A stretch of 20,841 bases of DNA. It comes from Zygnema cylindricum. Taxonomy: Eukaryota; Streptophyta; Zygnematophyceae; Zygnematales; Zygnemataceae. Below the pieces are notes generated by a model. The model searched no databases and was not told where the DNA came from. It worked only from the letters and a program-made list of their open reading frames with translations. The stretch spans positions 1-20,841 of the forward strand of contig JBBHKE010002915.1 of assembly GCA_037447655.1 (NCBI GenBank), written 5' to 3'. Positions 1 through 7,662 of the stretch are shown in pieces (position 1 is the stretch's first letter; each line of letters starts with the position of its first letter). A program made the position numbers and the translations under genes.

Positions 1-373
1 ATCCAACTTTGAAAATCGTGTACCTACGCACGAAATAAAACATATCGCACGAAATTAGTACCTTTCAACAAAAACTGAAAATATGAATCGGAATTAAATC
101 GCACGTGCGAACGAAACTTATATATGCATGCGAAAATCGTGCGACCATGCATTAAATCGTGCGTGCATGCATGAAATCGCGCATGCATGCATAAAATCGC
201 GCGCGCGTGCCCAAAACCGTGCGTGGGTGCGGAATGCTGCGCATGCATGCAAAAAACCGCGCGTGCGTGAGAAATACCACGCGTGCGTGCAATATATCGT
301 GCGCACCCGCCGAATATCGCGCGTGCCGGCATGATATAGTACGCGCGAGCAATCGACACAATGCGGCATGACA
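1..373. repeat. 20-bp GC-rich minisatellite, left copy
   Basis: From about 112 to 350 the sequence is a run of degenerate 20-bp units of the form AAATCGCGCGTGCATGCATR. Positions 1-110 hold a longer degenerate unit built on TACGCACGAAATAAAA and TCGCACGAAATTAG. A second copy with the same leader, array and right border (GATGCGGCATGACA) lies at 16016-16441 in the same orientation. The cores are largely alternating purine-pyrimidine (GCGCGCGCGTGC, TGCATGCATGCA). Because 20 is not a multiple of 3, three units make a 60-nt period, which keeps all minus-strand frames open and yields spurious His/Ala/Arg-rich ORFs. The copy starts before the window edge. No spacers and no coding signal are seen. Confidence 0.85.
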
Positions 374-600
374 GCTGTCGTGCATGAGAGGCAAGCAAGC
401 GAACATGCATCACAACCAGCAAAGTCATGCTCACAAACATATACAACAACGGAAATAAATATAAAAAGTCAAAAAATATATACACCATGAGAAGGAATAA
501 AAATGACAATGGCCCAAAGAAGAAAGGGAAGAATACTCCCCTAGAGTGAAGTGGACCCAATAATTCCCCCCCCCAGCTCCTTAACCTGTAGAGTAGCTGG
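374..600. other. Gene-free flank of the decayed gag-protease element
   Basis: No gene is supported here. The segment is AT-rich around 440-520 and holds a run of nine C at 567-575. Minus-strand reading frames stay open through it but are hydrophobic and low in complexity. It lies downstream of the protease relic and could be that element's 3' untranslated part, but no polypurine tract or LTR border can be shown. Confidence 0.4.
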
Positions 601-1275
601 TTAACACACTTGAGGGCCTGGAACAAAAATGGAGGCAGCAATGGTCAACCAGGTTGAAAGATAATGGAGGAGAGAGGCTCTCCATGTGGAACCTTGATCA
701 CCACATGTACATGAATAAACCCTTGGCAAACTCAACATCCCATTAGTATCGCTATCCTTTGCATGGATAATGTGTGGAAAGACCTCGTAGTTGATGGTAT
801 CCAAGAGATGACGCGAGTCGAGGAGAAAACCTGGCTCACTAAAACTATCTCCAAGGTCGATGCTGGAAAATGCAGGGGGAGCCGAAGCCAAATGTGCCAT
901 AGTGGGCAACGGCTTGCAAGCAAAGACAAGAGGGAGGCAAATTTTGCGTCCTGGAAAATTAGAGGGACGGTAAGAAAAGGTCTGATCATGCATATCTACT
1001 CCTCCACCAATTCGGAAGATAACATCCTGTCCCACTAAGCATTCATAGTCGTTGCATTTGGTGACCAATGCTCGGACAAAAACCTCCACGGACTCACCAT
1101 CGGTTCCGTTTTGGAATCTAAAGATGAGCGGGTCCTTAGTGATTCCAAGCATCGGCTCTGTGGTACCGACTGAAGTGAGAAGCCGCGTAGCAGTGGCTTG
1201 AAGCTTGTCTGCGGTCAGACCAAGCTTGAGGGTAAATCCAGATCCGAGGATCACGGATTTGGCTCTGGTGTCCAT
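601..1275 (-). pseudogene. Retropepsin-like (aspartic protease) relic
   Basis: A 224-residue open frame starts at 1275. Residues 8-13 read V-I-L-G-S-G, where retroviral-type proteases have [ILV]-[ILV]-[ILV]-D-S-G, so the catalytic Asp appears to be Gly. Further on, Y-E-C-L-V-G-Q-D (about residues 77-84) matches the conserved second half of the fold (Y-D-V-L-L-G-x-D), and a S-Y-R-P motif follows. The remaining C-terminal 100 residues show no domain. The function would be to cleave Gag and Gag-Pol inside the particle. The position just after zinc knuckles fits. The missing active-site Asp, if not my misalignment, makes it inactive. Confidence 0.5.
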
Positions 1276-1391
1276 GAGAGGTAGAGAAGGAGCAACACCA
1301 TTAACAGAAAAAAAGACTTTCGAGCATTTTCCAAGAAATTGATGTGAGGATCAAGGTCACGGCGCTCATCTGCGGTAACTGGTTGAATAAC

Positions 1392-2180
1392 TCAAAGACT
1401 AAGCTGCAACGCCCTCAAAGCGGCAGCTGCAACGAACTCATCAACAACGGAAGAGGCTTTAGGAACTTCATTGGGAAAAGGAGAGGCCTTTGGGGCTTCA
1501 TCAATCATGGTAGAAAGGATGCTTAGCCGTTCCTTGACTCGATGTGCATCATGTATGGTACTATCGAGAATGGTGAGAGCTTCAGCCACAATGGAGGAAG
1601 TTGTGTGTGGTAGAGGTGAGAGAGATTCTTTCTCGAAAGAAAGTGGGAGACGGGAATTTGGGAATTTACCGTCCTGATTGTGATCAAGCGAGCCCTTATC
1701 AAAAGTAGCTACCCGTTGTTGGACGGTAAAATCACGGAGGATTCGGCCAGCCAACGACGACATGTGGACGACTGTCCTCGCCATCCCCGTGAATTGGGGT
1801 TTTATTTCGGCCATGAAGGAAGCAAATTGCTCCTTCATCATGGCGGCCATCATGATTTGTAACTCGGCCTTTTCCCTCTCTCGTCGAGAGATCTTAGGCG
1901 GAGTCGCCTCTTTCTCGGTCTCCGTAGGAGGAGTGATCGGCTTGGCAGAACGGGCAGGAATTCCACTGTTTTGAATCTGATTCTGATACGAAAAATTAGG
2001 GTCCTTAACATGGGAGCGGTGGACGTAATGTCCCTTCTGTTGGCAATGGGTGCATGTGGCCGACTTATCTGGGCACATGCGGGCATTATGCACCGTGTTT
2101 CCACTTCGGAAACATTATCGGTCTCCGGAATTAAATGGCAGGTTTCCCATGGCCGGCGTCTTTTCAGGCCTATTAGAAGG
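1392..2180 (-). pseudogene. Gag nucleocapsid relic with two damaged zinc knuckles
   Basis: Two CX2CX4HX4C-type boxes lie back to back on the minus strand. The first (2114-2073) reads C-F-R-S-G-N-T-V-H-N-A-R-M-C, with Ser in place of the second Cys. The second (2054-2013) reads C-T-H-C-Q-Q-K-G-H-Y-V-H-R-S, with Ser in place of the last Cys. A stop codon lies immediately before the first box. Downstream is about 200 residues rich in Lys, Glu, Met and Ser without a recognisable domain. Zinc knuckles bind the element's RNA in the particle; here neither could bind zinc normally. The frame differs from the upstream capsid-like part, so at least one indel separates them. Confidence 0.6.
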
Positions 2181-2301
2181 CCACAGGTTCCTCGGAGGTT
2201 GGTGGGGATTGGTCAAATTTGTTTCCTTGAGATTTGGGATTGTCATGAGCATACCACCACAAGGATTGCATCTCATACCTAACCGCATACATAGCCGATT
2301 G

Positions 2302-3336
2302 CTAAAAGGTAAATTTCAGCCGGTAGGTTTGACAGAGATGAGTCTGAATGAATATTTTCGATTGAGGAGGAAACTGTCCCACGAATTTTTGGACAGCCTC
2401 CGCATCGGACATAAGGTCAGGTAAGGCTTCTCGAAGGGTTTCCATTTGAGCTCCTAAAGCAGGGGGAGTCTCACCCGCCCTACGTTTGAAGTTCATCAAC
2501 TCCTTAACCTAATCTGGATTTTGCATCCGATATTCTTCCTGGAGAAGATCGAACATGACCGAAAGCGGGTCACGTAAAAGAATTAATCCTCCCGGTCTAG
2601 CTGGAACTGCCGCTCGGGCAGCCACACCATACTGCTGAGGAATCTCGAAAATGGCTGGATATAGCTCATCCTCATTAACATCGAATACTGCTGGAACAGC
2701 TGCCTCTTAGGGAATTTTTACCTGGCCGGAAACGGATGGAAGTCTTGCAATGGGTGGAGAGTGCTCTATCATTTGACATATACTCTCATACTTCCGTGCG
2801 TATAAAGTGAGAGCCAAACCCAGAAGGTATCGGCCGAGGAGAGACAAAGCAACCCTAAGGTCAAAGCAGTCTTGATAACGAAATGCCAAGTCACGCATTT
2901 CGGTATCATTAAGCATACGAATATGGGAAAGAGACATGGTGTCTTTTATTCCTGAAAAACAAAATTGCATCTTCCCCATGCCCCACTCTGAAAAAGAAGC
3001 CATGTCGTCAAAGGAAAAATTTGCTGGTGGTTCCAAATTTGGATTAACGCGAAATTGAAATATGAGAAGATAGGAAAATATTTCTTTTGAAAAGTCTTCT
3101 TCGGTTCTATCCAGGTATGAGCTAGAGGAAATCGATGATAATGAGGAGATTGTGGTAAATACCGAACGAACAGACGGAGATTCAGGGACCGCAACCGAAA
3201 ATGGTGCATTTGTAGACTCGGAGAAACTGGAAAGATCCAACTGGAGTGGACGAAAAACTGTCCCGCTACGGGTAGATCCGGATTGATAACGTAAGTTATC
3301 CCAATCCGTGGGCATAAACAAAGAGAAAACCCTCAA
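2302..3336 (-). pseudogene. Gag capsid-like relic
   Basis: The frame runs from the Met at 3336 through the region 3336-2707, a stop (TAG, 2704-2706), about 200 nt still readable in the same frame, another stop near 2505, then 2499-2302. The N-terminal 70 residues are Ser/Thr-rich. The middle is Phe- and acid-rich. The part at 2499-2302 contains the pattern Phe-x-Arg-x-Ala-Gly-Glu-Thr followed by Leu-rich helices, which resembles the major homology-like segment of plant retrotransposon Gag. This is recognition by pattern only; the family assignment is inference. It is followed on the same strand by zinc-knuckle relics, which supports Gag. Confidence 0.55.
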
Positions 3337-4037
3337 TTACGACTAAGAAAGAATGGAATGACCTAATCGAGGTGCGTCAAATGGAAGGCCAAACCACAAA
3401 AGACAAGCTAACACACGAAGTCACTATCAAGACCGGGTAGTCAGATCTAGCAAGAAGCCGGAATACCAAAACCTTTACCCTGCAAACAATGGGGCAAGGC
3501 CGAAGGGCCAGATCTATAAAAACAAACAGAGAACTATCCAGGCACCTTTCGGTGCATATCTACAACGGCACAGACAAAAAATTGTCTAAACAATACCACC
3601 CACTGCGAGATCTATGAATGAAAATCCAATCCAGATAGTCACAGGGAAACTCAAGGCCACTCACGGTCAGATAGCATGCAAGGAAAGCAAGGAAAATGCA
3701 AATGCTAAAAAAAAAAGGTTCGTAATATAACCAATCCACACCGATCCCTCTACACGAGTGTCCACACTATATCGTGACGCTCTTGTACCCGCAAGGCATC
3801 GGGATACTTACAAACACTTTTAATACTCTGGTGAGTACTAAAAGTGAACCGGACTTGGTTGAAGCAAGTCGGATTTTGCAGAGTCCTCAGGAACGTGACC
3901 TGCCTCGGTTCCAAATAATTGTACCCAGGACCACCACTAAACACCCAGGCAATTAGTATCCTGCTAGGGTATGCGTATCAGCTCTATGCCACGCTATACC
4001 CAACTATAAAGCAATGATAATTATATGTTATAATTCG
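3337..4037. other. Gene-free interval between two decayed elements
   Basis: No gene is supported. It lies upstream (minus strand) of the gag relic and just outside the chromovirus 3' LTR, so it may contain the leader or 5' LTR of the left element, but I found no second copy of it and no primer-binding site complementary to the 3' end of a plant tRNA that I can name. A short hairpin (GCACC-TTTC-GGTGC) is centred near 3551, and a run of ten A is at about 3708-3717. A 64-codon minus-strand frame at 3944-3750 has no recognisable feature. Confidence 0.4.
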
Positions 4038-4425
4038 TGCAAATCTAATATATATGAATATATATTTTTACTTTGCTAGGTTTTATGAATGATTAAATTT
4101 GGCAAAGGATAAAGAAAGAGAATATCAAATCCACCACAAACCAAACATCAACTAGCCAGCAAAGGAAGTTGCACTAAAGGAAAGAAAGTTAAGAAATATT
4201 GAGAAAAGTTCAAAATAAAACACAAAGTGCGATAAAATTGGGCAAAAAGGTTTCCCAGACCCTAAAACCACGCTGCAAAAATTAAAAATCTGCGACCAAG
4301 GGATGGTAATATGCTGACCTAGGGTTAAGAATTCTAAACAATAAACCCTAAATCTGCCCAAACCCTAAATCTGCGGCCAAAACCCTAAATCTGCGGCCAA
4401 ACCCTAATTCCGCAGATTAACCCTA
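4038..4425 (-). repeat. Chromovirus 3' LTR-like repeat
   Basis: This 388-bp segment is repeated in the same orientation at 14337-14724 with seven substitutions and no net indel, one copy on each side of the minus-strand chromovirus. It starts TGCAAATC on the plus strand, so the minus-strand end is GATTTGCA, a canonical CA end. The other end (TTAACCCTA on the plus strand) has no clear TG. From 4340 to 4425 it holds five AAACCCTAA-type motifs spaced by CTGCGGCC-like sequence. Position and paired occurrence support an LTR. The lack of a canonical primer site beside the other copy leaves the exact limits open. Confidence 0.65.
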
Positions 4426-5110
4426 TACAGGCGCTTCGCGAAGCTGAAGGCGAGATCCGGATGCTGTGTGTCGGCAAGAAGTGGGAAGAGGTAATCGGGA
4501 ATTTCCTCTCCCTGTTCACTTTCCTCGGCCATCTCCCTTTGGCTTTCTCGAAGGAGAAACACCTCGTCTCCACTAGGGTATTGTGCTTCTGCTTTCTTTT
4601 TCGCGCTTTCGGAGGACTGTTCGTCTACGGTACTCTCCTTGTTGGGGTCTCTCATCACCTCCAGATTCGAGGCACGCTTCTCAATTGGCAGAGGCGTTGG
4701 TTCTCGTTCTGGTTCCTCCGCCTCCGAGAGCTCATGATCCTCCTTATATTCCTAATCCCCTTCCGGGTTGGGGTGTATTCGGGGTCCTATGAGTTTTCCG
4801 ACCCCTCCCCTCCACTGGTTTTTGCCGACCCTGCCTCGCTACTAGCGGTTTCTTTTGGTTCCGGCTCCGCTCCTACCTCTCTTCACCGGTCTGCCTCTAC
4901 CATGGCCTCCGCCGCCATTAATAATCTCTGGGGACGGGTCACATCTCCTTGCCCCACCCGTATAAGCCTCCTCCTTTTCGGTGGTGGAGAGGACGACGAT
5001 GTCATAGACACTGTTGTACAAGACAATTTCGGTAATTCCAGAAAGTGAAGGCAAATTGACCGCGCGGAAAGAAGCAATCTCTAAGCTGCCGAGATTTCGT
5101 TGGTCGCGAG
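4426..5110 (-). pseudogene. Unidentified coding-like relic between chromodomain and 3' LTR
   Basis: Two minus-strand stretches look coding-like. One (about 5117-4842) encodes a polypeptide with an I-T-E-I-V-L-Y-N-S-V-Y-D-I-V-V-L-S strand-like segment followed by a Gly/Arg-rich tail. The other (about 4730-4404) is Glu-rich and hydrophilic, with P-D-Y-L-F-P-L-L-A-D-T near its end. They are in different frames with stops between them. I do not recognise either. They could be a captured host gene fragment carried by the chromovirus, an extra retroelement ORF, or a separate insertion. A perfect 12-bp palindrome, GCTTCGCGAAGC, sits at 4433-4444 beside the LTR border. There is no polypurine tract next to the LTR, which argues for an insertion or rearrangement here. 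Confidence 0.35.
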
Positions 5111-5476
5111 GGCGGATGGCAGCTTTATCAATAAGGGTTTAGGGTTTCACTTTTGGATTATGCAAAGTGTCGCAGCGTGCGAGGGTATTGCAGCGTCCAA
5201 CATTCATAAGACTGCGCTGCTGCGGCAAACCAACGGTTCATTGTTACCGACGTGGTGAAACCCAATTGCGCCGTTGCGCTTTCCTCTCAGCGCAGCGGTG
5301 GTGCTGCGTTCCTCTAACGGCACCGCGACCATGTTGCGCTGCGGTGGCTACGCTGCTATAGCGCTGCGGTGCGGTAACATCGTCGCTGCGTTTCTTTGCC
5401 GCGTCCCCAATATAATTGCGATGGTTGCGACACTGCGATTCGTTCCTTTATTGCGGCCGCTGCAATTTCCCCTCCG
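5111..5476. repeat. Degenerate CGCTGCGG-rich block
   Basis: The stretch 5160-5450 is dense in variants of TTGCGCTGCGG, GCAGCG and GCTGCG on both strands, with imperfect mirror and inverted copies (for example around 5355-5372, where GCTGCTATAGCGC is flanked by CGCTGCGG). It looks like a decayed short tandem repeat, not a gene. Minus-strand frames through it continue the chromodomain frame to a stop at 5345-5347 without recognisable content. At 5135-5150 there is an interstitial AGGGTTTAGGGTTT. Confidence 0.45.
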
Positions 5477-5660
5477 GCGAAGCTGAGTGTCCTCACTCTG
5501 CTGAAATCGGCGCAGCAACTCTGAGGAATGCAGATCCTCCTCGTCCACCCAAGAGTCATCCTCAGCACCGTAACCCTTTCAACGCACCAAATATTGGTTG
5601 GAGGTGGAATTCCGAGAGCGGCGCGACTGAAGGATCTCTTCCACCTCATACTCGTCCGAG
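5477..5660 (-). pseudogene. Chromodomain of the chromovirus integrase
   Basis: The minus-strand frame reads S-D-E-Y-E-V-E-E-I-L-Q-S-R-R, then Q-Y-L-V-R-stop-K-G-Y-G-A-E-D-D-S-W-V, then a Glu/Leu-rich helix ending L-L-R-R-F. This is the chromodomain pattern (E-Y-E-V-E-x-I-L ... Y-L-V-K-W-K-G-Y ... D-x-S-W). The stop at 5576-5578 is TGA exactly where the conserved Trp (TGG) belongs, a G-to-A change that removes an aromatic-cage residue and ends the frame. Chromodomains at the end of integrase direct chromovirus insertion to marked chromatin. The domain is one frame off the integrase C-terminus, so there is also an indel between about 5700 and 5800. Confidence 0.85.
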
Positions 5661-5696
5661 GTACCCCGAACGAGTGGTAAAGCAGTATTCCGTCGT

Positions 5697-6557
5697 CGAT
5701 TATGGTTTAAGGAGTGAATCATGGAAGACATTATGGATATGCCAGTCTTTCGGAATATCCAACTTATAAGCCACTTCACCCACACGGGAGAGAACGGTGA
5801 ATGGGCACGTGAATTGCGGTGCCAACTTCTTAGAGAGGGCACCCGGCAAGGAGAGGTTTGCCATATTACGGCGAACTTTTTCCCCCACGCTAAAGATGGT
5901 GTCCCTCTGATGAGCGTCGGCCTGCAACTTTTGGCGATCCTTTGCTAATTGTAGCGCCCTGGCCGCCTTTTCCAGATTTCCTTGTAGCGTTTTGGCAAAA
6001 TCCAAAGCTGCTGGCGTATGTCAATCCGCTACCAACACATTTTGGGGAAGAGTGGGCTGTCGTCCATTTAGGGAGAATGGCGTAGCATTCGTAGACGAGT
6101 GCACTGCACTGTTGTACGCCACCTCAATCGCTGTTAAATGGTCCACCCAATCCGTTTGGGCCACCGAAACATAAGCTCGCAACGCTTCCTCCAAAGTTCG
6201 ATTCACCCTTTCAGTCTGACCATCAGTTTGAGGGTGGTAAGCTGTGTACATGGCCAACTGCGTACCACACAGCGCAAACAGATTTCTCCAAAATTGGCTC
6301 GCGAATTTGCGATCGCGATCGCTAACGATCCTCTTCGGAAGTCCGTGATGGCGGAATATCTCCCGAAAGAATAAGTCCGCGATATCTCGTGTTGTGGCTG
6401 TGGTGGACGTTGGTAGGAAATGGGCCATTTTCGTCAAATAATCCACGACAACGAAGATTGAGTCGTAGCCCTTCTTAGTCAGCAGAAGGGCTACAATGAA
6501 ATCCATCGAAATCGCCTCGCAAGGAACAGATGGTATGGGAAGGGGTTGTTACAGGCC
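5697..6557 (-). pseudogene. Chromovirus integrase core and C-terminal part
   Basis: Minus-strand frame from 6557 to 5697. The catalytic triad is visible: Asp in S-M-D-F-I (about 6503), Asp in V-S-D-R-D-R-K-F (about 6320) and Glu in D-G-Q-T-E-R-V-N-R (about 6212), with 35 residues between the second Asp and the Glu. The V-V-V-D-Y-L-T-K-M-A-H-F and Y-H-P-Q-T-D-G-Q-T-E-R signatures are those of Ty3/Gypsy integrase. The C-terminal G-D-x-V-like segment (V-G-E-K-V) and the H-N-V-F-H-D-S-L-L-K-P motif follow. Stops lie at 6549-6551 (TAA), 6018-6020 (TGA) and 5697-5699. The domain's zinc-binding half is 4.4 kb away at 10932-11105 because of the nested insertion. Confidence 0.9.
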
Positions 6558-6636
6558 TTGTGTTGGAATTCAAGTATTTTCTAGGTCTAGAGATTGCAAA
6601 ATAAAAAGCAAAATAGTAGATATTGACAGCCTGCCA

Positions 6637-6696
6637 CTAACTCCTCCTCAAGTCCCCACACTTGTCGCAGTCACTGAAGACTGAAGGAGGAGTTAG
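6637..6696. other. 12-bp inverted repeat in U3 with nested inner stem
   Basis: CTAACTCCTCCT at 6637-6648 is the exact reverse complement of AGGAGGAGTTAG at 6685-6696. Inside the 36-base interval a second stem, CAGTC (6668-6672) with GACTG (6679-6683), can form. The same structure recurs at 9813-9872 in the 3' LTR. It lies in U3, upstream of the promoter, so in the element's own RNA it would be present only at the 3' end. No function can be read from the sequence. Confidence 0.7.
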
Positions 6697-6769
6697 CCAT
6701 GGCTGCCTGTGCTGTCTAGAGGGAGACAGACAGTTGTTTTATAGGGGGTTTTCTGTAAAAGATAGTTTT

Positions 6770-6836
6770 GCCAGGACCAGGATTTGATCCTGGTACCTGC
6801 CACTTGTCAAACCGACAATAGCCGGTAGTCTTATCC
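6770..6836 (-). other. Antisense tRNA-like segment in U3 (pseudo-tRNA)
   Basis: On the minus strand the segment reads like the body of a tRNA: a D-arm-like part (GAC...GTC stem with CCGG in the loop, about 6836-6812) followed by a T-arm-like part whose GGATCAAATCC (6781-6791) resembles the RNA polymerase III B box GGTTCRANTCC. The T-arm region also forms a perfect 8-bp hairpin, ACCAGGAT-TTG-ATCCTGGT (6776-6794). No acceptor stem closes it, so it is not a working tRNA gene. A related segment with a perfect B box lies at 20475-20546, again followed downstream by the same G-box-containing U3 sequence. The same copy occurs in the 3' LTR at 9946-10012. Confidence 0.55.
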
Positions 6837-7134
6837 ATATAGTCTTAATTATATTAGACATTTAGCGGTATGATATTTATTTAAATAGTTACTATAAGAA
6901 TAATTCATTTAACTAGAACTATATGGATACTGCATAGAAACAGTTGTGGAAAGTACGACGTACGGTACGATTACGAAATAAATACCGCGCGGTTTGTTTG
7001 ACGCCGGAAAGAATACCGCGCAGGTATTTATGACGGCCACGATTGAAATCCAAATTTGATCGGACGGCCGCGAAGGATGCCGAGATCGCGGCGTACGATT
7101 TTTGGCGGTTTGCGATCACCGCCACATTAAGTGA

Positions 7135-7204
7135 CACGTGGTAACACTACATTGGATTGCGGCAACTCCGGAGATTACGGGAACAAATCCGGATATGACA
7201 CGTG
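7135..7204. promoter_or_regulatory. Paired G-boxes (CACGTG) in U3
   Basis: CACGTG occurs at 7135-7140 and 7199-7204, the second inside the 10-bp palindrome GACACGTGTC. G-boxes bind plant bZIP and bHLH factors and with an ACGTG core can act as ABA-responsive elements. They are about 180-245 bp upstream of the TATA box. Two G-boxes also occur in the related U3 at 20740-20755. Binding is inference from the motif. Confidence 0.5.
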
Positions 7205-7350
7205 TCGACATTTTTGCCATGTCGTACAATGGCCGTACATAAAGTACACCGGCACCTGTACTTTTATGTACGATACAGTAATTTGATTGGTGCCGTACTT
7301 CAGTAGATAGAGTTTTAGAGAGGGAATAGGACTTAGATAAATTTTGGGTA

Positions 7351-7386
7351 GGCAGCTGCCTCTCCCAGAGAGCACCCTGTATAAAT
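7351..7386 (+). promoter_or_regulatory. LTR promoter: TATA box
   Basis: TATAAAT at 7380-7386 lies 20 bp downstream of a perfect 10-bp palindrome, GGCAGCTGCC (7351-7360). A TATA box at the same place relative to the LTR end occurs in the neighbouring Copia LTR (minus strand, 20273-20267). Transcription would start around 7410, giving a leader of about 350 nt with one short upstream ORF (7547-7570) before the Gag start codons. The 3' LTR copy is at 10556-10562. Confidence 0.65.
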
Positions 7387-7450
7387 GGCAAACTTTGGCC
7401 AGTCATAACTATCAATTTACTTGACCATTTTCAGTGATTCTTTTTGCTGC

Positions 7451-7485
7451 GGACTCAGGGGAGTCTAGGCTACACAGGGGTGTAG
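7451..7485 (+). other. Twin stem-loops with AGGG loops in R-U5
   Basis: Two hairpins stand next to each other: GGACTC-AGGG-GAGTCT (7451-7466) and CTACAC-AGGG-GTGTAG (7470-7485). Both have the same four-base loop. The first is conserved as GGACTC-ACGG-GAGTCC in the related LTR (minus strand, 20201-20186), where the stem is perfect although flanking sequence has diverged. They would fold about 40-75 nt from the 5' end of the transcript. Repeated at 10627-10661 in the 3' LTR. Confidence 0.6.
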
Positions 7486-7641
7486 TCGGTCAGAGTTTTT
7501 GTCTGCCAGGGTGGCTGTATTTCTAAGGGAAAGTCAAAGTGGGTGAATGTGTCCAAATCTCATATTCTAACTTTGCATTCTGTGGTGGAACTGAGCACAC
7601 AGAAAGTGTTATTTCACAGGGGTGAATCTATATTGGGGTTC

Positions 7642-7662
7642 TGACTGTCAAGGGGTCAGTCA
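7642..7662 (+). other. Third U5 stem-loop
   Basis: TGACTG (7642-7647) pairs with CAGTCA (7657-7662) around a G-rich nine-base loop, TCAAGGGGT. It lies about 95 bases before the primer-binding site. The loop again exposes a GGG run like the two upstream hairpins. The related Copia LTR lacks a clear equivalent because this part of its U5 is shorter. Confidence 0.45.

Larger units (their letters stand above)
601..3336 (-). mobile_element. Decayed LTR-retroelement remnant (gag-protease only)
   Basis: On the minus strand this segment carries, in order, a Gag capsid-like region (3336-2302), two zinc-knuckle relics (2114-2013), a charged linker (2000-1392) and a retropepsin-like region (1275 to about 930). 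Frames change at least twice and in-frame stops occur near 2705 and 2505, so it is dead. No RT, RNase H or integrase follows: the sequence passes into AT-rich DNA and then the minisatellite. No LTR pair was found. The gag-NC-PR order is typical of Ty3/Gypsy-like elements, but the clade cannot be assigned from what is left. Confidence 0.65.

Noticed and set aside
120-350. Possible CRISPR-like or other spaced repeat array
   Set aside because: The units are contiguous 20-bp repeats without unique spacers, and the context is a eukaryotic retroelement cluster.
24-641. 205-codon minus-strand ORF and its overlapping ORFs over the minisatellite
   Set aside because: All minus frames are open because the 20-bp unit lacks stop codons; the His/Ala/Arg-rich product follows the repeat period and has no domain.
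4340-4425. Interstitial telomere or chromosome-end fusion
   Set aside because: The AAACCCTAA motifs are spaced by other sequence and occur identically in the partner LTR-like copy, so they belong to the element.
4461-5048. 195-codon plus-strand ORF
   Set aside because: The minus strand shows more protein-like composition over the same stretch; the plus-strand frame is Leu/Phe/Ser-rich antisense sequence without a domain.
6919-7415. Short minus-strand ORFs (72, 99, 66 codons) duplicated in both LTRs
   Set aside because: They are antisense to the LTR promoter region and are duplicated only because the LTRs are; no recognisable content.
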